In this document: piece after piece, positions 19,886 to 27,154 of the stretch
How the letters are laid out: the number at the start of each line of letters is the position of its first letter
Numbering within the stretch: the first letter of the stretch is position 1
Source: a virus
DNA length: 35,126 bases
Direction: 5' to 3' (one strand)
Virus record (IMG/VR): IMGVR_UViG_3300015360_000114
Span: 1 to 35,126 of that record
The notes under the pieces: model-generated
Seen by the model: only the letters and a program-made list of their open reading frames with translations
Told to the model about the DNA's origin: nothing
Databases searched by the model: none
Position numbers and translations under genes: made by a program

Positions 19886-21024
19886 AATTCCTCTCTAAGT
19901 GACCATTTCATGGACCAGTTTTTAGGAGAAACTAAGGCGGCACTTGGGTTTTCAGTGAACCTCAATAATCTGTTCCACGTAGCGCCATCACTAGAAAAAA
20001 CACCATTGGGGTCAAGGGATAGAAAAAACGCGCTGTGCTGCCCAAAATAATTATAGTGATTCTCCAGCGCCTCCAAAGAAGCAACGTCAAGCAGCTCCCA
20101 GGATAATTGGAATACTTGAGTTTTTGTTTTCCTTCCGGATATGGTTTGCCCACCCTCAGAGAAAACTAAATTAGTCCTGTCTTGTAGCTCGGTCTCGAAT
20201 GGAAATGCCGGGCACCCTCTTGTAATCTGCGCATGGTTACAAAGCGCAACGGCCCCAAGTTCTATGTATGAATTAGGATTAGATGAATCATCTATAGATA
20301 ATCTCCAGTATCTATACCCATTAGTAATATCAGACAATCCAAGCGGGTTAACTTTGGATAATATAAAATCTTGCATAACAAGAGCATATTCTACGGCCGG
20401 AGTGTCAAAGTTATTAGTCCAGTTTGCTTGCAGCTTAATTGTTGCGCTTGGTGAAATATTTAGCGCTGCGTTTCTGTTGGCAACCGCAAAAAAACCTGTC
20501 GGATTAGTGGGAACACCAAGGTCCCACATGAGAAACTCTCCAGTGTGAATTTTTAACAAGTCTGCTTGATGGGTTAAGGCTCCAGTTCTGTTTGACGCGG
20601 TGGAGTAACCCATAATATCAAACATTGCCGCCGATGGCCCATTTGTGCAAATAAGTTCAAATATCCCCCCGCCACCAGCAGCGTTAGATAGAATTTTAAT
20701 CCTTGCGGTAGTCGCATCTCTGGATACTGTATATACGGAATCCCCAGCGGCCTCGAGCGCGGTTTTTATTGCCGCCATGAATAGCGCGTCGGTTATATAC
20801 TCATCAACGGTTACAGACGCGGTGAGGTCTATCCCGATTGATTCTCTAAAAACAAACGTATTTAGTCCGGTTTTTATATTGAAATAGCCAGCGCTGCGCC
20901 AGGTCTTAGTCCTGCGCTCTAAATTATATGCATTGCTTGAATTGAATAAAGCAGTCTGCGACGAATGAAACTCATTGGCTACAAATGTTGGATCTGTATA
21001 AATATCTGAAAATACTAATATCAT
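19882..21024 (-). CDS. Putative distal tail protein with inserted tube-like domain
   Basis: 380 aa. It follows the tape measure directly, the usual place of the distal tail protein. Residues about 63-165 resemble a module in the tail tube protein: YTVSRDATTARIKILS, then ELICTNGPSAAMFD and GYSTASNRTGAL, against VTFKSIGANAGKFLVTS and GFSTASNSTGTV in the tube. The C-terminal part (YWRLSIDDSSNPNSYIELG, LSWELLDVASLEALE) is otherwise unique. ATGA overlaps at both ends. Confidence 0.6.
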   Translation of the reverse strand: MILVFSDIYTDPTFVANEFHSSQTALFNSSNAYNLERRTKTWRSAGYFNIKTGLNTFVFRESIGIDLTASVTVDEYITDALFMAAIKTALEAAGDSVYTVSRDATTARIKILSNAAGGGGIFELICTNGPSAAMFDIMGYSTASNRTGALTHQADLLKIHTGEFLMWDLGVPTNPTGFFAVANRNAALNISPSATIKLQANWTNNFDTPAVEYALVMQDFILSKVNPLGLSDITNGYRYWRLSIDDSSNPNSYIELGAVALCNHAQITRGCPAFPFETELQDRTNLVFSEGGQTISGRKTKTQVFQLSWELLDVASLEALENHYNYFGQHSAFFLSLDPNGVFSSDGATWNRLLRFTENPSAALVSPKNWSMKWSLREEL

Positions 21025-23147
21025 GCTAATCTAAATCCTCCGCGATTAAGCTCTAATATAGTTCTAGATAATTCCTGTTGGCCCACCTGCAAAACAACGG
21101 TCATATTCTGCGGCCTAGACTCCCCGCTTAAAAAAGACTCCAGCTTATTAGTTAAATCACCGCTGAAAACTTGCTCACCCCTATCAAGCCTAACTAATGC
21201 ACGGTCCCCTTCAAACTTAGGAGAATCAGGAACACGCCCACCATCTGCTAAACCTAAAAAACCCAGGCCAAGCAATCCCTTTTTTTTGCCATCATCACCA
21301 CCACCGCCAATGCCTAAAATACCACCGCCACCAGGTATCGCAGATAATAGTTTTTTGGCGAACTTCTCAGGGATCTTTAAAAACTCAGTAGCAAAGCCTT
21401 CTACTATTTTTGGAATATTCCTAATAATGCCAAGGGATAATTCAATAGCGACTAAAGGCATTTGCGCAGATAATGCCGCTGCTACACCAGGTATCGCCTG
21501 AACCAATCCGTTGATAATTTCAGGGATAGCATCAACAATCCCCTTTACGATCTGTGGAACAGCCTTAGCAAGTTCTTCTATCAATACAGGGATGGCTAAA
21601 ATAATATTTTGAATTAATAAAGGAAGCGCATTAGCAAACTCCTTCACCTGTTGCCGGATAACATCAGGCCCAGCAGAAAGCGCTTCTAATAGTGGCCCAG
21701 AAATTTTTTCAGGAATCCCAGCAAATGCCTGCAATGCAATAGCGCCACCCTCAACAACTAATTTCTTGGCCCCCTCCGCTCCTTTAAGTATCTGAGTAGT
21801 AAAACCAGAAGCCGCGGCCGCCACATCGTTTTTACTCTTTACGTTTCCATCTACTAAGGCCCGCAATGGGCTATCGAATATCTCTTTATTCCTTTTTAAA
21901 TCAGCCTCTTTTAAAGCCCTTTGTTTATCTAGGGATTCTTTTAATATGCGCTCTTGTTCTTTTTGAACTTTTTTAGCCGTATCCTGTTGAAGGAAAAATA
22001 TCTGGTTCTGTATCTTAGTAGTGTTTTCTAGTGCGCCAGTATTAATGGCGGCCCTGATTATTTTTATTTTATCAGCGGAATCCTTTTCCAATTTTTGTAT
22101 TTCACTAAGGCCGGCAGACTCTAATCCCTTACGGATAGCGTTAAATTCATCTAGAGCCGCTGCCCGCGCAATATTTAATTCTCTTGCTGCTCGGATGGCT
22201 TCTTCTTTATTTGGCCCAACAGAAGCAAGCTTTAACTTCTCCAGCTTACTAAGTGTATCCTCTATTTTAACTTCATTAAGCGCCTTGATAGAATCCACTA
22301 CGTTATTTACAGCACCAGCTATATTTCCAAATGAAATGTTAGCAATAAACTTCGAAACCGTAATAAACTTTCCAAGATTAGCTGTAAAAAATATTACAGA
22401 ATCGGTGGCTGATTTTATCCCAGAAATAAACTCAGGGTTCTGAGTTATAATGTTTCCAAACCCTTCCTTAAATGAATCTATCTGCTTGGTTAGATTAGAT
22501 AGTGCGCCGCCGAATGTATTATTTAACTCAGCAGCAGAGCCGGAAAACTTAGCGGCGACGATATCAACCGCCTCACCATTAGCTAATTGCGATTTTGTAA
22601 GAGTGTTCAACTGTGGGATTAATTGCTTAATACCTTTATCAATAAAGCCATTATAAGACTTTGTGAGCTTTTCCACTGATACGATAAGAGAATCACCAGT
22701 CACGGCGGATAAGTCTTTTGCCGCGTTAATTACGTTTTTTGTTTCTTTATTTGTTAAGCTATAACTCTTGGCGAGCGCAGCAGCAGCGATCACCTGGCCA
22801 TCTGTTAACGTAGTAGTTTGAGCCAGCTGGCCAGCAAACTCTTTAAATGAAGAAAGCGCTTCATCTGAAAAATCACCAACCAAGCGCATTGCATTTGATA
22901 GCTGCTTTAGGCTTTTTTCTGCCTCAATTGATTCATTTATTGATTCACCAACAAATGCAGATATTTTAGAGAATGCCGCTCCAGCAGTGTTGGATATAAG
23001 ACTAAAGCCGGAAGCAATCGCCGTGACTGAGGAACTGATATTTAATGAATCCAATGATGACTGTGAATCTTTAGCAAACTTTTCGATGGATTGCCTGGCC
23101 TTAGCAATCTCAGCGACGATCTCAAAGCTATATGTTTCCCTGGCCAT
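21021..23147 (-). CDS. Tape measure protein
   Basis: 708 aa starting MARETYSFEIVAEIAKA. A long helical protein with coiled-coil segments (SLDSLNISSSVTAI, QKEQERILKESLDKQRALKEADL) and a hydrophobic stretch with periodic IPEII/AIPxLI repeats near 490-590, as in tape measure proteins, which set tail length and may enter the membrane. The C-terminus (LGLADGGRVPDSPKFEG, LVRLDRGEQVFS) is a common tape-measure ending. ATG 23147 has AAGGAAG upstream and lies one base after the stop of the tail chaperone. The longer frame start is not supported. Confidence 0.9.
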   Translation of the reverse strand: MARETYSFEIVAEIAKARQSIEKFAKDSQSSLDSLNISSSVTAIASGFSLISNTAGAAFSKISAFVGESINESIEAEKSLKQLSNAMRLVGDFSDEALSSFKEFAGQLAQTTTLTDGQVIAAAALAKSYSLTNKETKNVINAAKDLSAVTGDSLIVSVEKLTKSYNGFIDKGIKQLIPQLNTLTKSQLANGEAVDIVAAKFSGSAAELNNTFGGALSNLTKQIDSFKEGFGNIITQNPEFISGIKSATDSVIFFTANLGKFITVSKFIANISFGNIAGAVNNVVDSIKALNEVKIEDTLSKLEKLKLASVGPNKEEAIRAARELNIARAAALDEFNAIRKGLESAGLSEIQKLEKDSADKIKIIRAAINTGALENTTKIQNQIFFLQQDTAKKVQKEQERILKESLDKQRALKEADLKRNKEIFDSPLRALVDGNVKSKNDVAAAASGFTTQILKGAEGAKKLVVEGGAIALQAFAGIPEKISGPLLEALSAGPDVIRQQVKEFANALPLLIQNIILAIPVLIEELAKAVPQIVKGIVDAIPEIINGLVQAIPGVAAALSAQMPLVAIELSLGIIRNIPKIVEGFATEFLKIPEKFAKKLLSAIPGGGGILGIGGGGDDGKKKGLLGLGFLGLADGGRVPDSPKFEGDRALVRLDRGEQVFSGDLTNKLESFLSGESRPQNMTVVLQVGQQELSRTILELNRGGFRLA

Positions 23148-23148
23148 C

Positions 23149-23376
23149 CTATTTCTTCCTTGATTTAGACTCAATCCACATAGAATTTATGCTTATTAAA
23201 TCATTCGTATCATCAGAAAACATCCGATTCTCTGAGACCATCACACCTAAATCAGCAAGTGACTTTCTCTTAAGCCACTTTAAAACAGCCTCGCTTTTTG
23301 GAGCATAATCATCTGATCTAGATAAATTAGCTATATCCAATCTGGCTACTGCTCGTTCCCGTTTCCCATCGCCCAA
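23149..23376 (-). CDS. Tail chaperone T segment, made by -1 frameshift
   Basis: Open frame of 75 codons in the -1 frame relative to the upstream chaperone gene, which has no ribosome binding site of its own (it begins at a TTG). It encodes a basic helical segment (RERAVARLDIANLSRSDDY, VLKWLKRKSLADLGVM). With the slippery GGGAAAC at 23361-23367 it is expressed as the C-terminal 70 residues of a 181-aa G-T fusion, the classical long tail assembly chaperone. Confidence 0.8.
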   Translation of the reverse strand: MGDGKRERAVARLDIANLSRSDDYAPKSEAVLKWLKRKSLADLGVMVSENRMFSDDTNDLISINSMWIESKSRKK

Positions 23377-23693
23377 CCGCGTAAAAATGATGTTGCTATC
23401 TCGGCGCGCAATGCCTGCAGCTCTGTCTCATAATCCATATCTTCAAGGTTAAGCATCTCCCCATCTTCTACTCGAAGAACCTCAGCGCTTTGTAAATATG
23501 GCTTGGCCATATCCCAAACTCGGCGCATAAAATCATAATTTTCTTTTACTGTTCGATCTTTTTTAGCATCAAAATCGATAAGGCCCAAATCCTCACGCGC
23601 CTTCTCAAGCTCATCATTGGTCATTCTCTTAACCAAAATAAAACCCTGATACTTATCACCGAAACATTCTGGAACTATTTTCTTAACTCGCAT
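23346..23693 (-). CDS. Tail assembly chaperone G, with programmed frameshift
   Basis: 115 aa, acidic-helical (RMTNDELEKAREDLGLIDFDAKKDR, YETELQALRAEIATSFLRGW), between tail tube and tape measure, where siphophage chaperones G and GT sit. Near its end the mRNA reads ATG GGA AAC GGG, so G-GGA-AAC is an in-phase X-XXY-YYZ heptamer; slipping back by one enters the 23149-23376 frame. Strong ribosome binding site AGGAGGT before ATG 23693, but partly in a hairpin (23695-23722). Confidence 0.85.
   Translation of the reverse strand: MRVKKIVPECFGDKYQGFILVKRMTNDELEKAREDLGLIDFDAKKDRTVKENYDFMRRVWDMAKPYLQSAEVLRVEDGEMLNLEDMDYETELQALRAEIATSFLRGWAMGNGNEQ
23361..23367 (-). promoter_or_regulatory. GGGAAAC -1 frameshift site
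   Basis: Slippery heptamer G-GGA-AAC in the zero frame of the chaperone gene, four codons before its stop. After slipping, reading continues CGG GAA CGA into the downstream frame. Lambda uses the related GGGAAAG at the same place. Confidence 0.85.
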
Positions 23694-23694
23694 G

Positions 23695-23722
23695 GATACC
23701 TCCTAGTTTTTAAAAAGGTATC
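23695..23722 (-). promoter_or_regulatory. Hairpin over the chaperone ribosome binding site
   Basis: Minus-strand GATACCT pairs with AGGTATC (seven pairs, 14-base loop), covering part of the AGGAGGT ribosome binding site of the chaperone gene and the stop of the tail tube gene. It may lower chaperone translation relative to the tube. No U-run follows, so it is not a terminator. Confidence 0.5.
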
Positions 23723-25241
23723 ATAGGAAGTTAAAATAAACCTCTGGATTAGCGGCAGCATCAACGTAAGGGAAGATTGTATATTCCATCGTTACCAGAC
23801 CATCATCATCCCCGTGGCTATACTCTGTAAATTTAACATTCGGGCAGTATACACAGCCAGACTTTCCAGCCACCCAATTGCCGCCAGTTTTAGTTCCAAA
23901 ATTAAATAAGAACTTACTGTCAACCGATCCGATAAAACGCTGGAACTTATCAGCATCGTGCCTCTTCAACTGAGAAACAACAGTGATTTGCGTATTTCTG
24001 TTTTGGATAACCTTACCCTCTAATCCCGATTCAGCAGCGATACATTCAACGTTTTTAACTGAATTGGTAACACTAATGCTCATCGTTTGAATGCAAGCAC
24101 TCTCATAATCGGACTTGGTCCCGATTAAAACTTCCATATGCTTTGCCGCCATCGGGTCAACAGAATCATAAGCGGGAGTCAATGAAGAGGCGTAGCTCTG
24201 CACTGTTGTTGAAAAATAACCGGTTGTGGCAACGGTCCCAGTAGAATTGGAAGCCGTAGAGAACCCGATTTTAGCCGCAATGCTGTTTGCTGTGTTCGCT
24301 CCAGAATTCCACAAAAGAGATAAAACGGTTCCCGTGGAAGTAACTAAAAACTTTCCAGCATTAGCGCCAATAGATTTAAAAGTAACAGCGTGTGTCTCTC
24401 CAGGGTTTGCCGAATTCATCGCAGAAGCAATGGCAACAGCCAGCGCGTGAGGATGTTTATACACGGATACAGGAATCGTGGCGGCAAATGTTCCATCGTC
24501 GTCGGTAAAGTCTAAACGATTCGTGCTTGATGTAATGCGGATAGGATTCATGAAAAATGAAGTTCCTTCTAGGGAAAAATTCATATTAATCAATTCACCA
24601 ACAGAGAGACTCATAGTCATCTCGGTTACTCGCGCCCCAGCTATTGCCTCAACCGCCCCGCCATTCGCCCGATACATCCATGCAGACATAGTGGGATGCC
24701 CAGTATCAGCAGGCGTATAGTTAACGCACTTACCAACACCAAGGCCAGCAGCAGGAGCAACGGCAACATCAAAACCGATAGATAAATCATTGCCAGAAAC
24801 CGAATCAACCGGCCGGATCGAATAACCATTAGTTCCATCCTTTAAAACAATCGCCTTACCAAGCGCAAAATCACCGCCACCAGCAGCTAATTTTATAACT
24901 CCAACGGTAGAAGCAGCAGCAGTCAAGCGCTCTGTAGCATTTACGGAAGTAGAACCCATCGAAGACTCAATCAATAATCCCCAATTTGGCGCTTGTCCCT
25001 CTACCCCTGAGTGTTTCAAGTATTCACTAAATGTAGCGGAGGGGTTTTCTAGACCAGGGATAGATGGCGACTGCCCAATGGATCCCCTAATTTCCTCGTT
25101 ATTAATTGATTCGAGGTTTGGAACAAAAGCAAACCCAGGTTGCAGGGGAATGAAGTTACTTGCAGCAGACGGGTCCAGCAAGGTTCCTTCAGTTACTTCC
25201 TCAATGATTGCCAACCGCGATGATCTAGTGTTTTCTGCCAT
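23721..25241 (-). CDS. Major tail tube protein
   Basis: 506 aa. N-terminus SRLAIIEEVTEGTLLDPSAASNFIPLQPGFAF is typical of phage tail tube proteins (a gift for monomer packing in the tube). The C-terminal tube part resumes at KHMEVLIGTKSDYESACIQTMSISVTNS with TVVSQLKRHDADKF. Between about 243 and 345 a separate beta-module is inserted (see the distal tail protein). Long for a tube protein because of that insert. AGGAG precedes ATG 25241. By position and fold pattern this is the main tail subunit. Confidence 0.85.
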   Translation of the reverse strand: MAENTRSSRLAIIEEVTEGTLLDPSAASNFIPLQPGFAFVPNLESINNEEIRGSIGQSPSIPGLENPSATFSEYLKHSGVEGQAPNWGLLIESSMGSTSVNATERLTAAASTVGVIKLAAGGGDFALGKAIVLKDGTNGYSIRPVDSVSGNDLSIGFDVAVAPAAGLGVGKCVNYTPADTGHPTMSAWMYRANGGAVEAIAGARVTEMTMSLSVGELINMNFSLEGTSFFMNPIRITSSTNRLDFTDDDGTFAATIPVSVYKHPHALAVAIASAMNSANPGETHAVTFKSIGANAGKFLVTSTGTVLSLLWNSGANTANSIAAKIGFSTASNSTGTVATTGYFSTTVQSYASSLTPAYDSVDPMAAKHMEVLIGTKSDYESACIQTMSISVTNSVKNVECIAAESGLEGKVIQNRNTQITVVSQLKRHDADKFQRFIGSVDSKFLFNFGTKTGGNWVAGKSGCVYCPNVKFTEYSHGDDDGLVTMEYTIFPYVDAAANPEVYFNFL

Positions 25242-25243
25242 TT

Positions 25244-25702
25244 TTATGCTCCTGGTATTACTTGTGAATATTCAACTAAAAAACTGGCCTCAATATAATT
25301 ATAAGGCTTATCTCTTACAAAAACCTCTTGTATGCCGCCGTCGGATATATATTTAAAATTGATAGCGGATTGATATAGCGTGTTCTCTGCCACTGCTTCA
25401 GATATAAGTATATGCAAATCCTCTAATAAATCCAGCTTAGATAATTCACGGCGGATAGGATCTGAGTCTTTAGCCAAGGATTCCCTTACGACAATTAAGG
25501 TAAATGTTCTTCCAAGGTAATATTCTGGAGAAAGGCAGCGGTTTGTGTCCACGCCATCGTCAATCTGGATTCCCCAACCGCTTCTTAAAAGCTGTTCAGG
25601 GTTATCGTCAAGGCTATACGGATCATTTAATCGCCTATGATTCGGTAGCTGCGCGCCCATAAATATTACTAGGTTATTAAAAACGTCGGTTATTACACTC
25701 AT
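25244..25702 (-). CDS. Putative tail terminator protein
   Basis: 152 aa. MSVITDVFNNLVIFMGAQLPNHRRLNDPYSL, RTFTLIVVRESLAKDSD, LEDLHILISEAVAENTL, and a beta-rich end (YIEASFLVEYSQ). Size, position before the tube gene and the mixed helix/strand order fit a tail terminator. Overlaps the gene above by ATGA. Confidence 0.6.
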   Translation of the reverse strand: MSVITDVFNNLVIFMGAQLPNHRRLNDPYSLDDNPEQLLRSGWGIQIDDGVDTNRCLSPEYYLGRTFTLIVVRESLAKDSDPIRRELSKLDLLEDLHILISEAVAENTLYQSAINFKYISDGGIQEVFVRDKPYNYIEASFLVEYSQVIPGA

Positions 25703-26535
25703 CCGCGCCTCAACCTAAACTCTCTGATTTTCTCAGAAAATTCTAATTTCCCATCCATATTTTTATCAACGTTAAAAACTACCTTATTCATGGCCTCTTT
25801 ATACTTTTTCACAGCGTAATCCAGCCGATCTGCATGCGATGGCCCAAAGGATGAATAAACAATTTCAGCCAACTTGTGACAGGCCGCATCTCTAAACGTG
25901 TCTGGGTCAAGTATCTGGTTTGGAGAAATAACAATCTGTGAGGCTCGTAAGTCTCTGATGAGCTCCTCAGCAGCACTAATATGAACAACATTCCAATTAG
26001 CCGTTACCGCCTCGAAAAACGCCTCACGTACGGCGGCGCGGTTTAGATCACCATAGTAAGATGATAGGTCTGCATCTTTAGCAAACTTATGGCCAAGATA
26101 ATTAATCGTAAAAGCAGCGTTAGAGCTAAAGGTAAGTTTCACCCAATAGGAATTATATATTTTAAAAGAAGCGAGTTCTGCGATGTTCTCCGTTGTTCCT
26201 TCTTTAGCCCAACCGTAGCTTTTATCAGTGCTCCACATGATAAGCCCATCCTGAGCAAATGGAACACCGCCCGTTGAGGTTAAATTAATAACATCAACCG
26301 CAGGAATAAAAGAAGTTCCATTCCATATCGAAACGCTTACCGTTCCCGCAACAGCGTTGACAACAGAAGGGCTAAAATACCTATGATTAAATGGAAGGTC
26401 TGATCCAATATATAAAGCATCTTCAGCGGCAACAATCGAAAGAGGCAACGTGCCCGCATTGATATCTGATAACTCTCTTGAATAATCCGTATAAACTGTA
26501 TCATTTTTATAAATCACTCTATTTAGTAAAAGCAT
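25699..26535 (-). CDS. Putative neck/head-tail connector with EF-hand-like end
   Basis: 278 aa. A beta-rich first half (TVSVSIWNGTSFIPAVDVINL, YWVKLTFSSNAAFTINYLGH) and a helical second half (FRDAACHKLAEIVYSSFG, DRLDYAVKKYKEAM). Near the C-end, DKNMDGKLEFSE (about residues 257-268) has the ligands of an EF-hand loop (D1, N3, D5, G6, L8, E12), then a basic FRLRRG tail. Similar acidic loops occur in phage neck proteins. ATG 26535; next gene overlaps by ATGA. Confidence 0.55.
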   Translation of the reverse strand: MLLLNRVIYKNDTVYTDYSRELSDINAGTLPLSIVAAEDALYIGSDLPFNHRYFSPSVVNAVAGTVSVSIWNGTSFIPAVDVINLTSTGGVPFAQDGLIMWSTDKSYGWAKEGTTENIAELASFKIYNSYWVKLTFSSNAAFTINYLGHKFAKDADLSSYYGDLNRAAVREAFFEAVTANWNVVHISAAEELIRDLRASQIVISPNQILDPDTFRDAACHKLAEIVYSSFGPSHADRLDYAVKKYKEAMNKVVFNVDKNMDGKLEFSEKIREFRLRRG

Positions 26536-26537
26536 GG

Positions 26538-27152
26538 TTACAACTTTCTAAAATAATTAGCCAGCGCGGCTTTAACTATTTTGGCTACATCTTGCACAAT
26601 AATGGTAGAGAAACTTTCGTTACCTGTTGGGATAGTTGGCCTTTTTGGTTGACCATTGACACCCTCCCTATGGCCGGATTCTTTCTTAGCACTAAGATCG
26701 TCAATATAGCCGATCTCAATCACCGCCTTTTTTCCTATCCCAGAAATTAGATAAGTAAGATTAGATAAAAAATCTCCGCTTAGAAACAGATTAACCGGCC
26801 TTGGCCGCTTACTTGGAAAATCTTTCTGAACGGAGAATGGATAGGCTTTTTTAGATTTATCTAGGCTGCGGCGAAGCTGAGCCTTTTTCCTTTGCACCTG
26901 CGCCGGGTTTGCAGACTTAAGGCGATTAATAACGCGCAAACTTTGGCGCAGCTTTTTACTCTGCGTCACTCCCTTATATTCAGGAAACCGGCCCCTATTG
27001 CCCACGGGTGATATGCCTTTTGATATTAAAGATAACATTCGGCTTCTAATAGAGAATCCAATAGCGGAAGAAACACGGTCATCAATAGCACCATGCGCAC
27101 CATTGATTACTTTAATTAAATCATCTCTTAATTTACTTATCTTATTAGACAA
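26538..27152 (-). CDS. Putative neck / minor head-tail protein (HK97 gp10-like)
   Basis: 204 aa, basic. VSSAIGFSIRSRMLSLISKGISPVGNRGRFPEYKG, VNLFLSGDFLSNLTYLI and KKAVIEIGYIDDLSAKKESGH follow the pattern of phage neck/completion proteins. The start is a TTG at 27152, ten bases after AGG; a later ATG (residue 39) is less likely because the conserved N-terminal helix would be lost. Related in pattern to the gene at 1292-1756. Confidence 0.6.
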   Translation of the reverse strand: MSNKISKLRDDLIKVINGAHGAIDDRVSSAIGFSIRSRMLSLISKGISPVGNRGRFPEYKGVTQSKKLRQSLRVINRLKSANPAQVQRKKAQLRRSLDKSKKAYPFSVQKDFPSKRPRPVNLFLSGDFLSNLTYLISGIGKKAVIEIGYIDDLSAKKESGHREGVNGQPKRPTIPTGNESFSTIIVQDVAKIVKAALANYFRKL

Positions 27153-27154
27153 AA

